Origin: Streptacidiphilus jeojiense
Lineage (GTDB): Bacteria; Actinomycetota; Actinomycetes; Streptomycetales; Streptomycetaceae
Length of the DNA: 64,000 nt
Direction of reading: 5' to 3'
Assembly: GCF_000719095.1 (NCBI RefSeq)
Contig: NZ_JOEH01000025.1
Location: 62,001 to 126,000, forward strand
Shown: positions 24,935 to 33,703 of the stretch, in pieces
How positions within the stretch are numbered: the first letter of the stretch is position 1
Layout of the letters: the number at the start of each line of letters is the position of its first letter
The notes under the pieces: generated by a model
What the model was told of the DNA's origin: nothing
What the model saw: only the letters and a program-made list of their open reading frames with translations
Databases searched by the model: none
Made by a program: the position numbers and the translations under genes

Positions 24935-25491
24935 AGCCCCTCCTCCCGCGCCGCGCGTCCGAGGAGCGCAGCCTGCATCAGCCGCCGGACCCGATGGGCC
25001 CGGCTCTTGACCGTGCCCGAGGGCACGCCCAGCCGTTGCGCCACCTCGTGCACCGGCTGGTCCTGTACGTAGTAGAGGTGCCAGACCTCACGTTCGGTGC
25101 TGGTCGCCGGCCCCAACGCCGCCACGGCCGCGGCCAGTTCGGCGCGGTTCACCACGGTGTCGGCCACGTCGCCGACCGGGTCGGGGCCGCGCAGGGCGGC
25201 GAGGACCAGGTCGTCGACCGGGCTGGGATCGCGGCCGTGCCGGCGCAACCAGGCCGCGGCCTGGCGGTGCGCTATCACCCACAGCCACCCGCCCGCTGAG
25301 CCCACCGGCCGGTAGCCGGCGGCGCTGCGCCAGACCGCCAGGAAGGTCTCCTGGAGCACGTCCTCCACATCCTGGGACGCCAGCACTCGGCCCAACCGTG
25401 CCGCCAGCCACGGGGCATGACGGTGGAACAGCTCTCGCAGCGCCCCGTCGTCGCCGCCGGCCAGGCGGGCGATCAGCTCGTCGTCGTCCAT
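24931..25491 (-). CDS. ECF-type RNA polymerase sigma factor
   Basis: A 186-residue sigma factor. Region 2 has DVEDVLQETFLAVWR near residue 45 followed by GGWLWVIAHRQAAAWLRR; region 4 has TEREVWHLYYVQDQPVHEVAQRLGVPSGTVKSRAHRVRRL near the C-terminus. It is the first gene of a five-gene operon with a six-TM protein, an ABC ATPase and two membrane proteins. Three start codons lie together (GTG 25497, GTG 25494, ATG 25491); the ATG fits best with the GAGG site. It is divergent from the serpin gene, so the 100-bp gap may contain its own promoter. Confidence 0.9.
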   Translation of the reverse strand: MDDDELIARLAGGDDGALRELFHRHAPWLAARLGRVLASQDVEDVLQETFLAVWRSAAGYRPVGSAGGWLWVIAHRQAAAWLRRHGRDPSPVDDLVLAALRGPDPVGDVADTVVNRAELAAAVAALGPATSTEREVWHLYYVQDQPVHEVAQRLGVPSGTVKSRAHRVRRLMQAALLGRAAREEGL

Positions 25492-25592
25492 CACCACCTC
25501 TATTGCGCCGCACCGGGGTTCGGTTCACCAGATCCGGATGAATCCGCGCGCCGGGCTCGGAACCCGATCACCGGCCGGCACGTCGAAGCGGC

Positions 25593-26900
25593 ATGACAGT
25601 ACAGCGGAGGACACGCGTGTCGGGACTGCTGTTGGCCACGGCGCTGACCGTGCTGACGGGGTGCGGGAGCGCGAACGGCGGCGGCGGGAACAACGACAGG
25701 TCGGCCGACGGGACGCTGGTGCGGGTGTCCGCGGCGGCCGCCGTGGCACCGGCGGCGGACCGGCAGGCCGCGGCGGACGGCGGGACCGTCCTCGGTCTGG
25801 ATCTGCTCCGGCAGTTGGCCGGCTCGAACAACCAGGCCGGCAAGCAGAACCTCGCGGTCTCCCCCGCCAGCCTGCAAGGCGCGCTGGCGCTACTGCTGCC
25901 CGGCGCGCAGGGGGCGACCGCCGACGAGATCCGCAAGCTGCTCGGCACCCGGCTCTCCGCCGCCGAGTACGCCACCGCACTGGGCACGCTGCGCAGGGAC
26001 GAGCAGGCCCAGGCCGCCAAGGACCACAACCAGCTCAGCTATGCCGACGACCTCTGGGCCCAGCAGGGCCTGAAGCTGGACCAGACCTATCTGCGGACGC
26101 TGGCCACGGCCTTCGCGACAGGCGTGCACACCGCGGACTTCGCACACCACGCCGACCAGGCCACCGACGCGATCAATGCGACGGTCTCCCAGGAGACCCG
26201 AAAGATGATCACCAAGCTCTTCGACCGGGGCGCCCTGGGTTCCGACACCCGGCTGGTGCTGACCGACGCGCTCTACCTGCACGCCGACTGGGCATCGCCG
26301 TTCGACCCCCACCAGACCTCCCAGGCCGACTTCCACCTCGCGGACGGCAGCACCGTCCCGGTGGAGACCATGAGGTCGGAGCACTACGTCAGCACCGCCT
26401 CGATCCCCGGCTGGCAGGCTGCCGAACTCCCCTACCAGGGCGGACACCTGGCGATGGACCTGCTGCTTCCCGACTCCGCGACCAGCACCCGACTGCCCAC
26501 CGGCGCACAGCTGGCAGCGGCCGTCGCCGCGCTGGGCAGCTCTCAGCAGCAGGCGGGGATCCGTCTGCCGAAGTTCCACTTCGAGTACGGTGGCGAGCTG
26601 AGCGGGGCGTTGCGCGCCCTGGGCATGCGGACCGCCTTCACCGGCGACGCGGACCTCGGCGCGATCACCACCGACCACACCCCCCTCCAGGTCAGCACGG
26701 TGGTCCAGCGCACCAAGGTGGACGTGGACGAGCAGGGAACCACGGCCGCTGCCGCGACCGGCGTCGGCGTGGGGATGGGCGCGGTCGCCCCGGCGCGGAT
26801 CCAGCTGGACTTCGACCACCCGTTCGTCTTCGCCGTCCGCGACACCACCACCGGCCAGATCCTCTTCCTCGGCCAGGTCCTCGACCCGCTCGCGAGCTGA
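25593..26900 (+). CDS. Serpin-family protease inhibitor, lipoprotein
   Basis: A 435-residue serpin anchored at the cell surface: the signal sequence ends in a lipobox LTGC at about residue 21-24. Serpin landmarks include NLAVSPASLQGALALL near residue 88, LVLTDALYLHADW near 228, and the C-terminal FDHPFVFAVRD. The reactive loop hinge reads EQGTTAAAAT, matching the inhibitory P17-P8 pattern, and counting on places P1 in a Gly/Met/Ala stretch, which suggests an elastase- or subtilisin-like target. The ATG at 25593 gives a proper basic N-region, but a GTG at 25617 has the better ribosome site (GCGGAGG). Divergent from the sigma/ABC operon. Confidence 0.91.
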   Translation: MTVQRRTRVSGLLLATALTVLTGCGSANGGGGNNDRSADGTLVRVSAAAAVAPAADRQAAADGGTVLGLDLLRQLAGSNNQAGKQNLAVSPASLQGALALLLPGAQGATADEIRKLLGTRLSAAEYATALGTLRRDEQAQAAKDHNQLSYADDLWAQQGLKLDQTYLRTLATAFATGVHTADFAHHADQATDAINATVSQETRKMITKLFDRGALGSDTRLVLTDALYLHADWASPFDPHQTSQADFHLADGSTVPVETMRSEHYVSTASIPGWQAAELPYQGGHLAMDLLLPDSATSTRLPTGAQLAAAVAALGSSQQQAGIRLPKFHFEYGGELSGALRALGMRTAFTGDADLGAITTDHTPLQVSTVVQRTKVDVDEQGTTAAAATGVGVGMGAVAPARIQLDFDHPFVFAVRDTTTGQILFLGQVLDPLAS

Positions 26901-26950
26901 TCCGCCTCGATCGGTCCGACGCCCGGGCATCGGCAGCGGTCCGCCGCTGA

Positions 26951-26967
26951 CCTCGGCCTCGCCGAGG
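26951..26967. terminator. Short hairpin between convergent serpin and lyase genes
   Basis: CCTCGGC, a 3-nt loop CTC, then GCCGAGG form a perfect 7-bp stem. It is 50 bp after the serpin stop and 20 bp from the lyase stop, so it may end both transcripts. Confidence 0.5.
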
Positions 26968-26986
26968 GCAGCGGCGTCCGGGCCCC

Positions 26987-29923
26987 TCAGCTGCTGATGA
27001 TCTGCAGCACCGGCGGGTAGGCCGCGTTCTCCCGGCTGTTGAGGAGCACCGCCAGGCCCACGGCGCCCAGCGGTTCCCAGACCGCCAGCGAGGCCGTACC
27101 GTCGCCACCTGTCGCGGTGACGGCGGCGGCGACCGCGGTGGTGACGTCGAGTCCGATCCAGTCCGCGGCGGTGGAGATCTGGCCGGTGCCCAGCGCGGTG
27201 CCCAGGGCGGGAGCGGTGTTCCAGGTCACCGCCGACTCGGTCCAGGTGTCGCTCGCCGTGGCGAAGGCCTGCAGGGTGGTCTGGGTGCCGCCCGAGTCGG
27301 CGACGTTGCCGTGGGTCCACAGCACCGCCCGGGAGACCGTTCCGGTGACCGCCGAGGCGTCGAACGCGAACAGCGCCCGGCGCGAGTAGCCGCTGGCGGT
27401 GCTGTTGGTGTTCTTCACCGTCAGCGTGGTCGCGGTCCCGTAGTTGACGGTGTTGTAGGCGCTGCCGTCCCGGACGTAGGTGTCCGCGGTGGGCGCGAGC
27501 AGGGTCAGTGCGGAGGCGGTGAGGGCGGTGCCCGAGGTGCTCAGCGTCGCCGTGCGGGAGGCGCCGTGGCTGCCGCCGACCTCTGCGAGCAGCGTGATCG
27601 CCCCGCCGGACGAGGACAGCACCGAGATGCCGCTGCCCGCGGTGGCCGAGGTGTAGCCGGAGCGGGCGACGGTCACCTGCACCGTCGAGGCCAGGCGGGA
27701 GGGGTCGGCGACGGTCACCGTCAGGGTGCCGCTCTGCTCGACCATCAGCACCGAGCACGGTGCGTTCACCGTGATGGGTCCCGCGGTGCCGGCGGCGAAG
27801 AAGTTGGCGGCGGTGACGCCCGAGGCGGTGTCGGTGACGGCCTGCGCCGTGGCGCTGTTGGCCAGCACGCTGACCGTCGGCGCGGCGGCGCGGGCCGCGG
27901 TGGCCGCGGCGGTTGCGCCGGGCATCAGCAGGTAGCTGTAGGAGCCGGCCGTCGGATCGGTGCCGTGGTCGAACCAGAGGGTGAGGTAACGGCGGGTCAC
28001 CTCGGTGGTCATGTCGTTGGAGTTGATGTCGGACCAGGCCCCGGTCCGAGCCTCGCGCAGGGCGTTGACGGTGGCCCCGCCGGGGAACACATAGCCGCCG
28101 AAACCCGCGATCGCGATCGAGCTCGCCGCAGTGAACTGCGAGGACCAGCCGACCGTGGTGGACTGCGAGGTGCCGTTGACGGTGAGCGCGTGGGTGCCGG
28201 TCGCACCCAGGTTGCGGTTGTCGATCACGGTCTCCACCGCGACACCGTCGGTGCAGCTGATCCCGGCGCCCAGGCACATCACCGAGTCGTCCAGGAAGAA
28301 CCAGGACTTCTTCCCGGTCAGGGTGCTGGACAGGCCCCGGACGTCCTGGCCGATCGCCGCGTAGCTGCCGTCGGTGGCGCCCCCGGCCCAGACCGCGGCC
28401 GGGTGGGCCGCGCCCCAGACACCGCCCGCACCGTCCGCCAGTGCCAGCGTCGACACCGTGGTGCCGGGCAGCCGGTAGGGGTTGACGGTGGGCCAGAAGG
28501 CGTCCGAGTACTGCCCGTTGCCGTAGCCGGCGCCCCACCAGTAGAGCATGCCGTTGTTGGTGTGCCAGCCGCGGACGTTCTCCCCGTTGCCATTCTCGTA
28601 GAAGGTGGTGCGGGCCGAGCACATGCTCACCGCGGCGGCCCAGCCGCTGCGGCGGTGCACGGCGCGGTCCATGGCGAAGACCCGGTGGCCCGAGGGCTCG
28701 GCCGAGGCGGTGACCGTAGAGTCGTTCAGCAGCGTCTGGGCGCGGGCGAGCTCCGGCACTCCCTGGGTGGCGTCGGACAGGTAGGGGCTGTAGTAGTCGC
28801 GCTGCATCCAGCCCTTGACCGTCGCCAGCCACTGCGCACTCTGGGTGCTGGAGGCCACTCCCGAGTCGGCCAGGCGCAGGATGTCGGCGATCAGGGTGTG
28901 TCCGCGCCGGTGGTCGTCCTGCTGGATCTGCAGCGGGTCGGTGACGGCCAGGCCCCGGCTGATGGCCCGCCCCACCACTCCGTCCATCACCAGGCCGTTG
29001 AAGAGGAAGGGCGCATAGGCGTTGGCGACCGAGTCGAAGACGTTCTGCTGCCCGGCGTCGGTGACCGCCCAGGTGGAGCCGGACAGCAGCCAGAGCATCC
29101 GGCTCAGGCCGCCGAGCATCACCTCGCCGTAGGAGCCGGTGTAGGGGACGTAGGTGTGCTGGACGAAGGAGCCGTCGGCGTAGAGCCCGTCGCCGGTGAG
29201 CACGTAGGGGAAGACCGGGGAGAGCGCGGCAGTGGCGGTCGCCAGCTTGGCGGAGCTCTTGCCGAGGACACCGCGCAGCGCGATCACCCGGCACAGGTCC
29301 ACCCGGTTGGCCCCGGTACTGGTCCCGCTGTAGGAGGAAACGGCGGAGTCCGGTACGTAGTGGTCGACGGCGGCGCAGTAGTTCGCGATCTCGGTGGAGC
29401 TCAACTGGGAGTACATCAGCACACAGGTGTCCAGCAGCGCCTCCGGACTGCCGATCTGCCAGTCCCACCAGTTGTTGTAGGTGGTCGCGGAGGCGGTGTA
29501 GGCGTTGGCGCAGAGGAAGTCCAGACCGCTGGTCACCGCCGACGCCAGGGTCGCGTCGCCGGTCAGGCCGGTGCCCGGCTGGACGTAGGCCAGGGCCATG
29601 GTCTTCAGGCGGTTGTAGCTGGAGGTGATGTTCGCCGAGACGCTGCCCAGCGGCAGATCGCTCCAGAGCGAGCTGCCGCTGGTGGTCATGGCGCCCTGGT
29701 AGGTCGAGGCCTGGGTTCCGATGGTGGACAGCGCGGAGGCGAAGGGGGCCGCCGTGGCGTCGAAGCCGGTGCCGGTCAGCAGCTCCAACCAGCGCCCGCG
29801 CAGGGTGTCGTAGGCGTCGTCGGCCCAGGCGTGCGGCGCGGACACCCACTGGGCCGTGCTCGCCAGCGCCGTGGTGGCTGCGCCCAGCTGAAGGATCCGT
29901 CGTCGGGTGAAGTGCGTACTCAT
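26987..29923 (-). CDS. Tat-exported polysaccharide lyase family 8 enzyme
   Basis: A 978-residue lyase of the hyaluronate/chondroitin/xanthan lyase family, which cuts acidic polysaccharides by beta-elimination to leave unsaturated uronyl ends. A twin-arginine signal (TRRRILQLG) covers residues 1-35. The alpha/alpha toroid holds NNWWDWQIG (catalytic Asn and aromatic patch) and DGSFVQHTYVPYTGSYG, with the catalytic His and, nine residues on, the catalytic Tyr. A beta-sandwich part follows, and the C-terminal 160 residues resemble a DNRLRE/CBM96-like carbohydrate-binding module. The ATG at 29923 follows GAGGAG. Divergent from the importer operon, with operator copies between; the substrate is not decided by sequence. 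Confidence 0.91.
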   Translation of the reverse strand: MSTHFTRRRILQLGAATTALASTAQWVSAPHAWADDAYDTLRGRWLELLTGTGFDATAAPFASALSTIGTQASTYQGAMTTSGSSLWSDLPLGSVSANITSSYNRLKTMALAYVQPGTGLTGDATLASAVTSGLDFLCANAYTASATTYNNWWDWQIGSPEALLDTCVLMYSQLSSTEIANYCAAVDHYVPDSAVSSYSGTSTGANRVDLCRVIALRGVLGKSSAKLATATAALSPVFPYVLTGDGLYADGSFVQHTYVPYTGSYGEVMLGGLSRMLWLLSGSTWAVTDAGQQNVFDSVANAYAPFLFNGLVMDGVVGRAISRGLAVTDPLQIQQDDHRRGHTLIADILRLADSGVASSTQSAQWLATVKGWMQRDYYSPYLSDATQGVPELARAQTLLNDSTVTASAEPSGHRVFAMDRAVHRRSGWAAAVSMCSARTTFYENGNGENVRGWHTNNGMLYWWGAGYGNGQYSDAFWPTVNPYRLPGTTVSTLALADGAGGVWGAAHPAAVWAGGATDGSYAAIGQDVRGLSSTLTGKKSWFFLDDSVMCLGAGISCTDGVAVETVIDNRNLGATGTHALTVNGTSQSTTVGWSSQFTAASSIAIAGFGGYVFPGGATVNALREARTGAWSDINSNDMTTEVTRRYLTLWFDHGTDPTAGSYSYLLMPGATAAATAARAAAPTVSVLANSATAQAVTDTASGVTAANFFAAGTAGPITVNAPCSVLMVEQSGTLTVTVADPSRLASTVQVTVARSGYTSATAGSGISVLSSSGGAITLLAEVGGSHGASRTATLSTSGTALTASALTLLAPTADTYVRDGSAYNTVNYGTATTLTVKNTNSTASGYSRRALFAFDASAVTGTVSRAVLWTHGNVADSGGTQTTLQAFATASDTWTESAVTWNTAPALGTALGTGQISTAADWIGLDVTTAVAAAVTATGGDGTASLAVWEPLGAVGLAVLLNSRENAAYPPVLQIISS

Positions 29924-30026
29924 GGGGGTCTCCTCGCCGATGCGTCCGCAGGCCCGGAGCCTCCCGCTCCGATTGACGAGAAGGTAAGCGCCTTCCAGCG
30001 ACACGTCAACGGATTCGACGGAATGT

Positions 30027-30041
30027 CAGGCAATCGGTTAC
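30027..30041. promoter_or_regulatory. LacI-type operator copy 1
   Basis: CAGGCAATCGGTTAC. The core CAATCGGTTA fits the LacI/GalR half-symmetric pattern with a central CG. It lies about 105 bp upstream of the lyase start. A perfect inverted copy of all 15 bases is found at 30148-30162. The LacI-type regulator of the adjoining operon (34669) is the likely binder. Confidence 0.65.
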
Positions 30042-30147
30042 CAGCCGACCGCGCCGTGGATCGCTGTGAATCACCACATCTACCGGGCTTCTTCCTCGCA
30101 GGTATTGACGAACCATGAGTCGAAAAGCTTGAATCTCGCCATCTCGT

Positions 30148-30162
30148 GTAACCGATTGCCTG
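30148..30162. promoter_or_regulatory. LacI-type operator copy 2 (inverted)
   Basis: GTAACCGATTGCCTG, the exact reverse complement of 30027-30041. It is about 30 bp upstream of the dehydrogenase start, the first gene of the importer operon. One copy thus sits near each of the two divergent genes, which would allow coordinate repression or looping. Confidence 0.65.
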
Positions 30163-30193
30163 CACCGCTACCACCAAGGAGACCAGCCTCCTC

Positions 30194-31210
30194 GTGTCCG
30201 AGAAGCTGACCGCAATGATCGCCATGCGCCCCGATCTCGTCGCCAGCGTGCTCCCCGAGCCGCTGATGGCCCGGCTGAGTGCGACCGCACGGATCGAACG
30301 CGTGCTGGCGGCCACCGACTTCGCCGAGCCGGAGGTCCTGCACACACTCGCCGGGACCGACGTGCTGATCACCGGTTGGGGCTGCCCGGTGGTCGAGGAC
30401 TGGGTCCTGGACGCCGCGCCGAAACTGCGCGCCGTGGTCCACGCGGCCGGCTCGGTCAAGGAGTTGGTCAGCCCAACAGTCTGGGACCGCGGGGTCCTGG
30501 TCTCCTCCGCGGCCGCCGTCAACGCTCTGCCGGTGGCCCAGTACACCGTCAGCGCCGTGCTGCTGGCGGGCAAGCGGGCCTTCCGGCTCGCCAACGAGTA
30601 CGTCTCGACCGGCTTCAGGGACTACTCGGTCCAGCCCGACACCGGCAACCACGGCCGCACGGTCGGGGTGGTCGGCGCCTCCCGCACCGGTCGGCTGGTG
30701 CTCGCCATGCTCGCCGGACACGGGTTCCGACTGCTGGTGAGCGACCCGACCATCACCGAGGCACAGGCCGCCGCGCTGGTTCCGGACGGCCGGGTCGAAC
30801 TGGTCGAGCTCGACGACCTGCTCATGCGCAGCGACGTGGTCACCGTGCACGCCCCGCTGCTCCCCGGCACCCGCGGCCTGCTGGACGCCCGCAGGCTGGC
30901 GCTGCTGCCGGACCGCGCCGTACTGGTCAACACCGCGCGCGGAGCCCTGATCGACGCCGAGGCACTGGTCGCCGAATGTGCCTCGGGCCGCATCGACGCA
31001 GTCCTCGACGTCACCGACCCCGAACCGTTGCCACACGGACACCCGCTGCTCACCCTGCCGAACGTGCTGGTCACCCCCCATGTCGCCGGTGCGATGGGGA
31101 GCGAGGTGAGCCGCCTGGGCGAATTCGCCGTGGCCGAGGTCGAGCGGCTCGCGACCGGACTGCCGCTGCTCGGCCTGGTCGCCGCCGAGGAACTGGCGAC
31201 CACCGCCTGA
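30194..31210 (+). CDS. D-isomer-specific 2-hydroxyacid dehydrogenase family protein
   Basis: A 338-residue NAD-dependent dehydrogenase. The nucleotide-binding motif is GVVGASRTG near residue 160; catalytic residues are the Arg in NTARGALID, the Glu in DVTDPEPLP and the His in TPHVAGAMG. Start is GTG at 30194; an AAGGAG site lies 13 nt upstream, and an ATG at 30215 is a possible alternative. It is the first gene of the importer operon, divergent from the lyase, which suggests it reduces or oxidises a keto or hydroxy acid formed from the imported uronate sugars. That role is inferred. Confidence 0.87.
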   Translation: MSEKLTAMIAMRPDLVASVLPEPLMARLSATARIERVLAATDFAEPEVLHTLAGTDVLITGWGCPVVEDWVLDAAPKLRAVVHAAGSVKELVSPTVWDRGVLVSSAAAVNALPVAQYTVSAVLLAGKRAFRLANEYVSTGFRDYSVQPDTGNHGRTVGVVGASRTGRLVLAMLAGHGFRLLVSDPTITEAQAAALVPDGRVELVELDDLLMRSDVVTVHAPLLPGTRGLLDARRLALLPDRAVLVNTARGALIDAEALVAECASGRIDAVLDVTDPEPLPHGHPLLTLPNVLVTPHVAGAMGSEVSRLGEFAVAEVERLATGLPLLGLVAAEELATTA

Positions 31211-31308
31211 ACCCGAACCGCACCGACCCGATGCCCGACCCGATGCCCGCTCCGACCCTCACCCCGATGCTCCGCCCCTCGTGCTCCACCCCCTCGAAAG
31301 GAACAGCC

Positions 31309-32757
31309 ATGAACAAGCCGAACCTGAACACCGTCGCCCCGCTCACCCGCAGATCCCTGCTGCGCACCACCGGCCTGCTGGGAATCGCCGCCGTCCCCGC
31401 CGTGTCCCTGCTCAGCGGCTGCGCCACCGGCGGCAGCGACGCCTCCTCCGGCACCTCCCCCGCCGCCGCCGGCGCCACCAGCGCGGCCAACCCGCTCGGT
31501 GTCGACACCTCAGCGCCGCTGGAGGTCTACGTCTTCAAGGGCGGCTACGGCGACGACTACGCCAAGTTCGACGAGGCCATCTACAAGAAGTCCTTCCCCA
31601 AGGCGACCATCACCCACAACGGCATCCAGCAGGTCCAGACCGAGCTGCAGCCGCGCTTCGTCGCCGGCAACCCGCCCGCGGTCATCGACAACAGCGGTGC
31701 CAGCGCCATGGTGCTGGGCACCCTGGTCGGCAACGGCCAGGTCACCGATCTCAGCGACCTGCTCAAGGCCCCCTCGATCGACGACCCGTCCAAGACCGTC
31801 GCCGACACCCTGCTGCCCGGGGCGCTGACCGCGACCACCTTCGACGGCAAGGTGATGGCACTGCCCTACGTCTACACCGCCTACGGCTTCTGGTACTCCC
31901 AGTCGCTGTTCCAGAAGAACGGCTGGGAGTGGCCGACCACCTGGTCCGGACTGGTCACCCTGGCCGGGAAGATCAAGGCGGCCGGGATCTCCCCCTTCGC
32001 CTACGGCGGCCAGACCGCCCCCGACTACTTCATGCAGCCGCTGATCAGCCTCGCGGTGAAGCTCGGCGGCGTGAGCACGGTCACCGACATCGACAACCTC
32101 AAGGCCGGCGCCTGGCAGTCCGAGCCCATGCAGCAGGCCGCCCAGGCGATAGCCGCGCTGGTCAAGAACGGCTGGATGATGTCCGGCAGCGCCGGTCTGA
32201 CGCACACCCAGGCACAGACCTCCTGGGTCCAGGGCAAGGCGGCGATCTACCCCAGCGGCTCCTGGATCGAGGCCGAGATGAAGGGCATCACGCCCGACGG
32301 CTTCGACATGGTCCTGGGCACCCTCCCCTCGCTCACCGCCGCCGACCAGCTGCCGGTCACCGCGCTCTACACCGGCGCCAGCGAGAAGTACATCGTCCCG
32401 GCCCAGTCCAAGAACGTCCGCGGCGGCCTGGAGTTCCTGCGCATCATGCTGTCCCAGTCGGCGGCCACCCACTTCTCCGAGCTCACCCACGCGCCGACGG
32501 TGGTCAAGGGCGCGGCCTCCGGGCAGGACTTCGGCTCGACCGCGTTCGGCTCGGTCACCAAGGCGATCACCGCCGCCGGGGACAACACCTTCATGTACCT
32601 CTTCCCCAGCTGGTACCCGACCATGGCCACGGCCCTGAAGACCGAGATCGGCAACCTGCTGGCCGGGCGCAGCGACGCGGCGGGCTTCCTGAAGAAGATG
32701 CAGGCCACGGCCGACGCCGTGACCGCCGACTCCTCCATCAAGAAGTACACCCGCTGA
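31309..32757 (+). CDS. Sugar ABC transporter substrate-binding lipoprotein
   Basis: A 482-residue extracytoplasmic solute-binding protein of family 1 (CUT1 sugar class). The N-terminus has a twin-arginine-like TRRSLLRTTG followed by a hydrophobic stretch and the lipobox LLSGC, so it should be lipid-anchored. The mature part begins with a Ser/Ala-rich linker, then a binding domain with LEVYVFKGGYGDDYAKF and the family WVQGKAAIYPSGSW block near residue 310. The ATG at 31309 follows AAAGGA. It delivers oligosaccharides to the two permeases that follow. Confidence 0.91.
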   Translation: MNKPNLNTVAPLTRRSLLRTTGLLGIAAVPAVSLLSGCATGGSDASSGTSPAAAGATSAANPLGVDTSAPLEVYVFKGGYGDDYAKFDEAIYKKSFPKATITHNGIQQVQTELQPRFVAGNPPAVIDNSGASAMVLGTLVGNGQVTDLSDLLKAPSIDDPSKTVADTLLPGALTATTFDGKVMALPYVYTAYGFWYSQSLFQKNGWEWPTTWSGLVTLAGKIKAAGISPFAYGGQTAPDYFMQPLISLAVKLGGVSTVTDIDNLKAGAWQSEPMQQAAQAIAALVKNGWMMSGSAGLTHTQAQTSWVQGKAAIYPSGSWIEAEMKGITPDGFDMVLGTLPSLTAADQLPVTALYTGASEKYIVPAQSKNVRGGLEFLRIMLSQSAATHFSELTHAPTVVKGAASGQDFGSTAFGSVTKAITAAGDNTFMYLFPSWYPTMATALKTEIGNLLAGRSDAAGFLKKMQATADAVTADSSIKKYTR

Positions 32758-32787
32758 CAGTCCTGACGAAGAACGGAGTTCGCTGCC

Positions 32788-33693
32788 ATGGGGCACGGAA
32801 AGTACCGCATCATCACGCTGTTCCTGGCAGCGCCGCTCACGCTCTACGGGGTGTTCGTGCTGTCCCCGTTCGCCCAGGCCTTCTACATCTCGCTGACCAG
32901 CTGGACCGGTTTCACCGCCGCCCAGCCCTTCGTGGGCCTGGCCAACTACCGCAAGCTGGCCTCGGATCCGGGCTTCTGGACGGCCCTGGAGCACAATGCG
33001 CTGCTGCTGGTGGCCGTCCCGCTGGTGACCATCGCGCTGGGGCTGTTCTTCGCGAGCACGCTCAACGTGGGTGCCTCGGCCGGGACGGTCAAGGGGGTGC
33101 GCGGCGCCGGGCCCTACCAGAAGCTGTTCTTCCTACCGCACATCCTGCCCGCCGTCATCACCGCGGTGCTCTGGCAGTTCCTGTACAACCCGCAGCTGGG
33201 GCCGATCAACTCGGCCCTGGACGCGGTCGGCCTGGGCAGCCTCAAGGCCACCTGGCTGGGCGACCCGGCGGTGGCCCTGTGGTCCCTGGCCGCGATCATG
33301 GTCTGGACCGGGGTCGGCTTCTACGTGGTGCTGTTCAGCGCCGCCATGCAGTCCATCCCCAAGGACATCTACGAGGCCGCCGACCTGGACGGCTCCTCCC
33401 GGGCCCAGGCCATGTGGCGGATCACCCTGCCGCTGCTGCGGGAGACCGTCCAGGTCGCCTGGATCTACCTGGGCATCGCCGCACTGGACGCCTTCGCGCT
33501 GTTCGAGGTGCTGCTGCCGGACGGCGGCCCCGACAACTCCACCAATGTGGTGGCCCAGTACCTCTACCAGGCGGCCTTCCAGAACGGGGAGTTCGGCTAC
33601 GCGTCGGCCATCGGCGTGGTGCTGTGCCTGCTGACCCTGCTCATGGCCGCGGCCACCTTCGGGCTGTCGCGCCGCGAGACCATCGAATTCTGA
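32788..33693 (+). CDS. Sugar ABC transporter permease, MalF type
   Basis: A 301-residue permease with six hydrophobic helices. The EAA loop that contacts the ATPase is EAADLDGSSRAQAMWRITLP near residue 192. It follows the binding protein by 30 bp and precedes the second permease by 10 bp. No ATPase gene is in the operon; Streptomyces CUT1 importers commonly share the MsiK ATPase encoded elsewhere. Confidence 0.92.
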   Translation: MGHGKYRIITLFLAAPLTLYGVFVLSPFAQAFYISLTSWTGFTAAQPFVGLANYRKLASDPGFWTALEHNALLLVAVPLVTIALGLFFASTLNVGASAGTVKGVRGAGPYQKLFFLPHILPAVITAVLWQFLYNPQLGPINSALDAVGLGSLKATWLGDPAVALWSLAAIMVWTGVGFYVVLFSAAMQSIPKDIYEAADLDGSSRAQAMWRITLPLLRETVQVAWIYLGIAALDAFALFEVLLPDGGPDNSTNVVAQYLYQAAFQNGEFGYASAIGVVLCLLTLLMAAATFGLSRRETIEF

Positions 33694-33703
33694 GGAGGCC
33701 GCA

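Noticed and set aside
25890..29849. A 1,319-codon open frame on the minus strand across the serpin and lyase region
   Set aside because: It is out of frame with the PL8 lyase and antisense to the serpin. Its translation is low-complexity Arg/Gly/His-rich with no motif, a typical high-GC shadow.
27311..30118. A 935-codon open frame on the plus strand opposite the lyase
   Set aside because: Composition is Gly/Val/Arg-rich without domains, while the opposite strand encodes a full PL8 lyase with signal peptide and catalytic residues.
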